Below, piece after piece: positions 61,957 through 64,000 of a stretch of 64,000 nucleotides of DNA. Position 1 is the stretch's first letter. Every line of letters starts with the position of its first letter. Made by a program: the position numbers and the translations under genes. Source of the stretch: Lactobacillus melliventris (GTDB lineage Bacteria; Bacillota; Bacilli; Lactobacillales; Lactobacillaceae); assembly GCF_013346935.1 (NCBI RefSeq), contig NZ_JAAEEB010000008.1, forward strand, positions 1 to 64,000, written 5' to 3'. The notes below the pieces were generated by a model. It was not told the origin of the DNA. It ran no database searches and saw nothing but the letters and a program-made list of their open reading frames with translations.

Positions 61957-62721
61957 TTAAATTTCCTTAATAATATTTGCTGCCAAATTGATGGCAGTCT
62001 CATGAGCATCCCTGCCCCAGCCTCTGTCATCATGCTTTTCTATGTCTTTAAGAGAATCTGCCGTAAATAATATTTGTGCAAAATCTGCCTCTCTAAATTG
62101 TGCACACGCAGCCATTGCTGCACATTCCATCTCTACACAAGAGGCTCCCAGCTCTTTAGCCTGCTTTACTTTCTTGACAGTTTCCCTAAAGAAGCCATCA
62201 GTTGTCCAGGTAGTTACTTCTTCAACCTTAAGACCTTCTTCTTTCAGCAATTTTTTGGTCTTAGTTAAAAACTCTGACTTTAAGTCAATATATGTTCCTG
62301 GTTTCATATAGTGGAAAGAAGTGCCCTCATCTCTAATAGCTTTTGTAGGCACTAGAAAATAGTTTTCTGGTAAATCAACTAAGCAGCCTGCTGATCCTAT
62401 TGCTAAAATTTGTTTAACACCATAGCTTATTAACCAATCTAATAGCTCTACAGCAGCTGCAGCACCTATCTTTGCCTGACAAAAAGTAATTTTTTGTCCG
62501 TCTAAATCAACCTCATAAATTGGAGTTTCTCCTTCAAAGCAGTCAAAGCAACCCAACTTTTTATGAGGATAACGAGCCAAAAAAGCACTGATCACAGCAG
62601 GAGTTAAAAATGCAAACAGCAACTTGGGCTGAAAATGAAAGTTATTAATTTCCTGTTCGTGATCTGGTTCTAAAACAGCCTGCTTTTCCGGATCAAAATT
62701 TAACAAAAATGGTTCTTTCAT
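61957..62721 (-). CDS. Nucleoside phosphorylase (uridine phosphorylase-like)
   Basis: The ATG at 62721 follows GAGGAGG and gives 254 residues; the longer frame runs back through the rplS terminator and is rejected. It cleaves nucleosides with phosphate to base and ribose-1-phosphate (PNP/UDP superfamily). FLARYPHKKLGCFDCF...YEVDLDGQKITFCQAKIGAAAAVELLDWLIS, ILAIGSAGCL (about 105) and VEMECAAMAA (about 190, ribose-binding Glu-Met-Glu) are visible, with TADSLKD near the C-terminus. Base preference is uncertain; the uridine type is closest in pattern. Confidence 0.88.
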   Translation of the reverse strand: MKEPFLLNFDPEKQAVLEPDHEQEINNFHFQPKLLFAFLTPAVISAFLARYPHKKLGCFDCFEGETPIYEVDLDGQKITFCQAKIGAAAAVELLDWLISYGVKQILAIGSAGCLVDLPENYFLVPTKAIRDEGTSFHYMKPGTYIDLKSEFLTKTKKLLKEEGLKVEEVTTWTTDGFFRETVKKVKQAKELGASCVEMECAAMAACAQFREADFAQILFTADSLKDIEKHDDRGWGRDAHETAINLAANIIKEI

Positions 62722-62769
62722 AATTCTCCTCCTCAATAAAAATATATTGCTAAAGATTTTAACATAAAC

Positions 62770-62806
62770 AAAAAAGAGAATCATCCCTTTTGGAAATGAT
62801 TCTCTT
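62770..62806 (-). terminator. rplS terminator
   Basis: On the minus strand, GAGAATCAT pairs with ATGATTCTC around an 11-nt loop, followed by T6 (62770-62775). It lies 16 bp after the rplS stop. Confidence 0.9.
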
Positions 62807-62821
62807 TCACTTAAGCGTGAA

Positions 62822-63169
62822 CTAACGACGCTTTTCTGCAATTCTAGCAGACTTGCCGTGACGATCACGTAAGTAGTAAAGTTTAGCACGACGTACACGA
62901 CCATGACGCAATACTTCAACTTTAGCAACACGGGGATCGTTTACAGGAAAAGTACGTTCTACGCCGACACCAGATGCCATTTTACGCACTGTGTAACTGG
63001 CACCAATGCCAGTGCCCTTACGCTTGATAACTACGCCTTCAAACATCTGAATACGTTCATGCGAACCTTCGACAACACGCACATGAACACGAACTGTGTC
63101 CCCTGCACGGAAGTCAGGTATATCATCACGTAATTGTTCTTTAGTTAATTCTTGAATTAATGGATCCAT
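62822..63169 (-). CDS. rplS: 50S ribosomal protein L19
   Basis: The ATG at 63169 follows AGAAGGAG and gives 115 residues starting [24 protein letters not shown], the conserved L19 start. [24 protein letters not shown] and the C-terminal [23 protein letters not shown] are diagnostic. It lies at the bridge of the 50S and 30S. It follows trmD with a leader between them that resembles the L19 autoregulatory element. Confidence 0.97.
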   Translation of the reverse strand: MDPLIQELTKEQLRDDIPDFRAGDTVRVHVRVVEGSHERIQMFEGVVIKRKGTGIGASYTVRKMASGVGVERTFPVNDPRVAKVEVLRHGRVRRAKLYYLRDRHGKSARIAEKRR

Positions 63170-63182
63170 TTTTATTTTCTCC

Positions 63183-63230
63183 TTCTGCGGCATTCATTAG
63201 CGTTTTCTACGTCAGCGGAATACCCCTAAC
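63183..63230 (-). promoter_or_regulatory. L19-leader-like RNA element upstream of rplS
   Basis: On the minus strand, GGTATTC (63218-63224) pairs with GAATGCC (63189-63195), enclosing CGCTGACGT...ACGCTAAT with a further small stem. The element ends at the rplS ribosome site (AGAAGGAG), as in Firmicutes L19 leaders. Assignment rests on shape and position only. Confidence 0.5.
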
Positions 63231-63286
63231 TATTAGTGCAAAATAAATTTACACCTCAATCATACTAGCAAAAATACCAGGTAAAA

Positions 63287-64000
63287 TCAAGTTTGATCTT
63301 CTTCTTGTTTTATTTCTGCCATCATTTTTTCTTCTTCTGCACTTAAAGCATGTTGCTCAAGTAAATCTGGTCTGCGTAAATAAGTTGCACGCAATGCTTC
63401 TTTATGACGCCACCGCGCAATTTTTTGGTGATTGCCTGAGGTTAAAACCGCAGGAACTTTCATTCCTTGAAAATTCTCCGGTCTAGTGTATTGGGGATAT
63501 TCCAGTAACCCATGAGCAAAGCTTTCCTCTACTGGTGAAGCATCATTACCTAAAATTCCGGGAATTAACCTGACTGTAGCGTCTATCATACTCATTGTTG
63601 GCAGTTCACCACCTGTCAAAACATAATCACCGATTGAAACAATTTCATCAGCCAAATCATAAACGCGTTGATCAAAACCCTCATAATGACCGCAAATAAA
63701 TGTCAGGTTTTCTGCTTGAGACCAATCCTGCGCCATTTTTTGATTAAAAGTTTTACCCTGCGGCGCGGTAATGATTACTTTACCTTTATTCTTAATTGAG
63801 TCGAGTGCTTTTTTGATCGGCATAATTTGCAAAACCATGCCAGCACCCCCACCATAAGGACTGTCATCAACGTGATGGTGAATATCAGTGGTAAAATCAC
63901 GAAAATTGACTAAGTTGAGCTGCCATTTGCCATCATCTAGTCCACGCCCAAGCATGGAAGTCGTCAGCGGTGTAAACATGTCAGGAAAAAGCGTCAATAC
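63287..64000 (-). CDS. trmD: tRNA (guanine-N1)-methyltransferase TrmD, 5' end beyond window
   Basis: Methylates G37 of tRNAs. The visible frame runs to the window edge; family proteins begin MKINVLTLFPDMF and the window shows ...VLTLFPDMF, so about four codons are missing. SPOUT/trefoil-knot motifs: DDSPYGGGAGMVL (about 44-56), GHYEGFDQRV (about 105), SIGDYVLTGGELP (about 125-137) and ASPVEESFAHGLLEYPQYTRP. It lies upstream of rplS, the conserved trmD-rplS order. Confidence 0.95.
   Translation of the reverse strand, partial: VLTLFPDMFTPLTTSMLGRGLDDGKWQLNLVNFRDFTTDIHHHVDDSPYGGGAGMVLQIMPIKKALDSIKNKGKVIITAPQGKTFNQKMAQDWSQAENLTFICGHYEGFDQRVYDLADEIVSIGDYVLTGGELPTMSMIDATVRLIPGILGNDASPVEESFAHGLLEYPQYTRPENFQGMKVPAVLTSGNHQKIARWRHKEALRATYLRRPDLLEQHALSAEEEKMMAEIKQEEDQT

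Noticed and set aside
62722-62931. 70-residue N-terminal extension of the nucleoside phosphorylase
   Set aside because: It runs through the rplS terminator and into rplS antisense. GAGGAGG directly precedes the ATG at 62721.
1-64000. tRNA, rRNA, CRISPR arrays, T-boxes or purine/FMN riboswitches
   Set aside because: Intergenic regions were read on both strands; no cloverleaf, repeat-spacer array, T-box core or known riboswitch core was recognised. A covariance-model scan would be decisive.

Overview
The window looks like a chromosomal segment of a low-GC Gram-positive of the genus Lactobacillus. It has AT-rich intergenic DNA, strong AGGAGG ribosome sites, several TTG and GTG starts, a PolC-type replicase, CIRCE-controlled hrcA-grpE-dnaK-dnaJ, and the lexA/ynzC/yneF neighbourhood. 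Genus is inferred from gene content and order. A plant- or bee-associated species would fit the rhamnosidase locus, but the sequence cannot prove it. No rRNA, tRNA, CRISPR array, insertion sequence or phage gene was seen.

Layout. 1-9.3 kb: a membrane protein with an internal repeat, a PAP2 phosphatase, a DegV lipid-binding protein, enolase, a small exported protein with a decayed tandem copy, an H+-ATPase-like P-type pump, a GNAT enzyme and apt. 9.4-36.4 kb: a long minus-strand housekeeping block. In transcription order it reads pyrH-frr-uppS-cdsA-rseP-proS-polC | rimP-nusA-ylxR-ylxQ-infB-rbfA | truB-ribF | hrcA-grpE-dnaK-dnaJ | lepA-recJ-apt. Terminators separate several of these blocks. 36.4-49.4 kb: a roughly 13-kb accessory block lying between tsf and pyrH, which are normally neighbours. 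49.4-51.3 kb: rpsB-tsf. 51.3-64 kb: a TrmN6/GIY-YIG fusion, plsC, cfa, a GlcD-like oxidase, a heterodimeric ABC exporter, yneF, ynzC, lexA, a MerR-controlled small membrane gene, a nucleoside phosphorylase, rplS and trmD (cut by the window edge).

The accessory block carries two functional modules. The first is a rhamnoside locus: an AraC regulator divergent from a cytoplasmic GH78 alpha-L-rhamnosidase, an MFS transporter, an alpha/beta-hydrolase esterase and a ROK kinase. Its intergenic region holds two 16-bp direct repeats 20 bp apart, an extended -10 promoter and a cre-like site. The second is a reductase module: a cytoplasmic flavoprotein with two FMN-binding domains and a FAD domain that lacks fumarate-reductase signature residues, a MerR-family regulator, a promoter with the 19-bp spacer typical of MerR targets, and two near-identical 60-residue membrane proteins bracketing the pair. 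An acyltransferase-3 membrane protein and a P-loop kinase-like gene lie between the modules. A plausible joint role is uptake, deglycosylation, de-esterification and reduction of plant phenolic compounds. That is inference only.

Many gene starts were moved downstream of the longest open frame where a ribosome site, a terminator or an operator made the longer form impossible.
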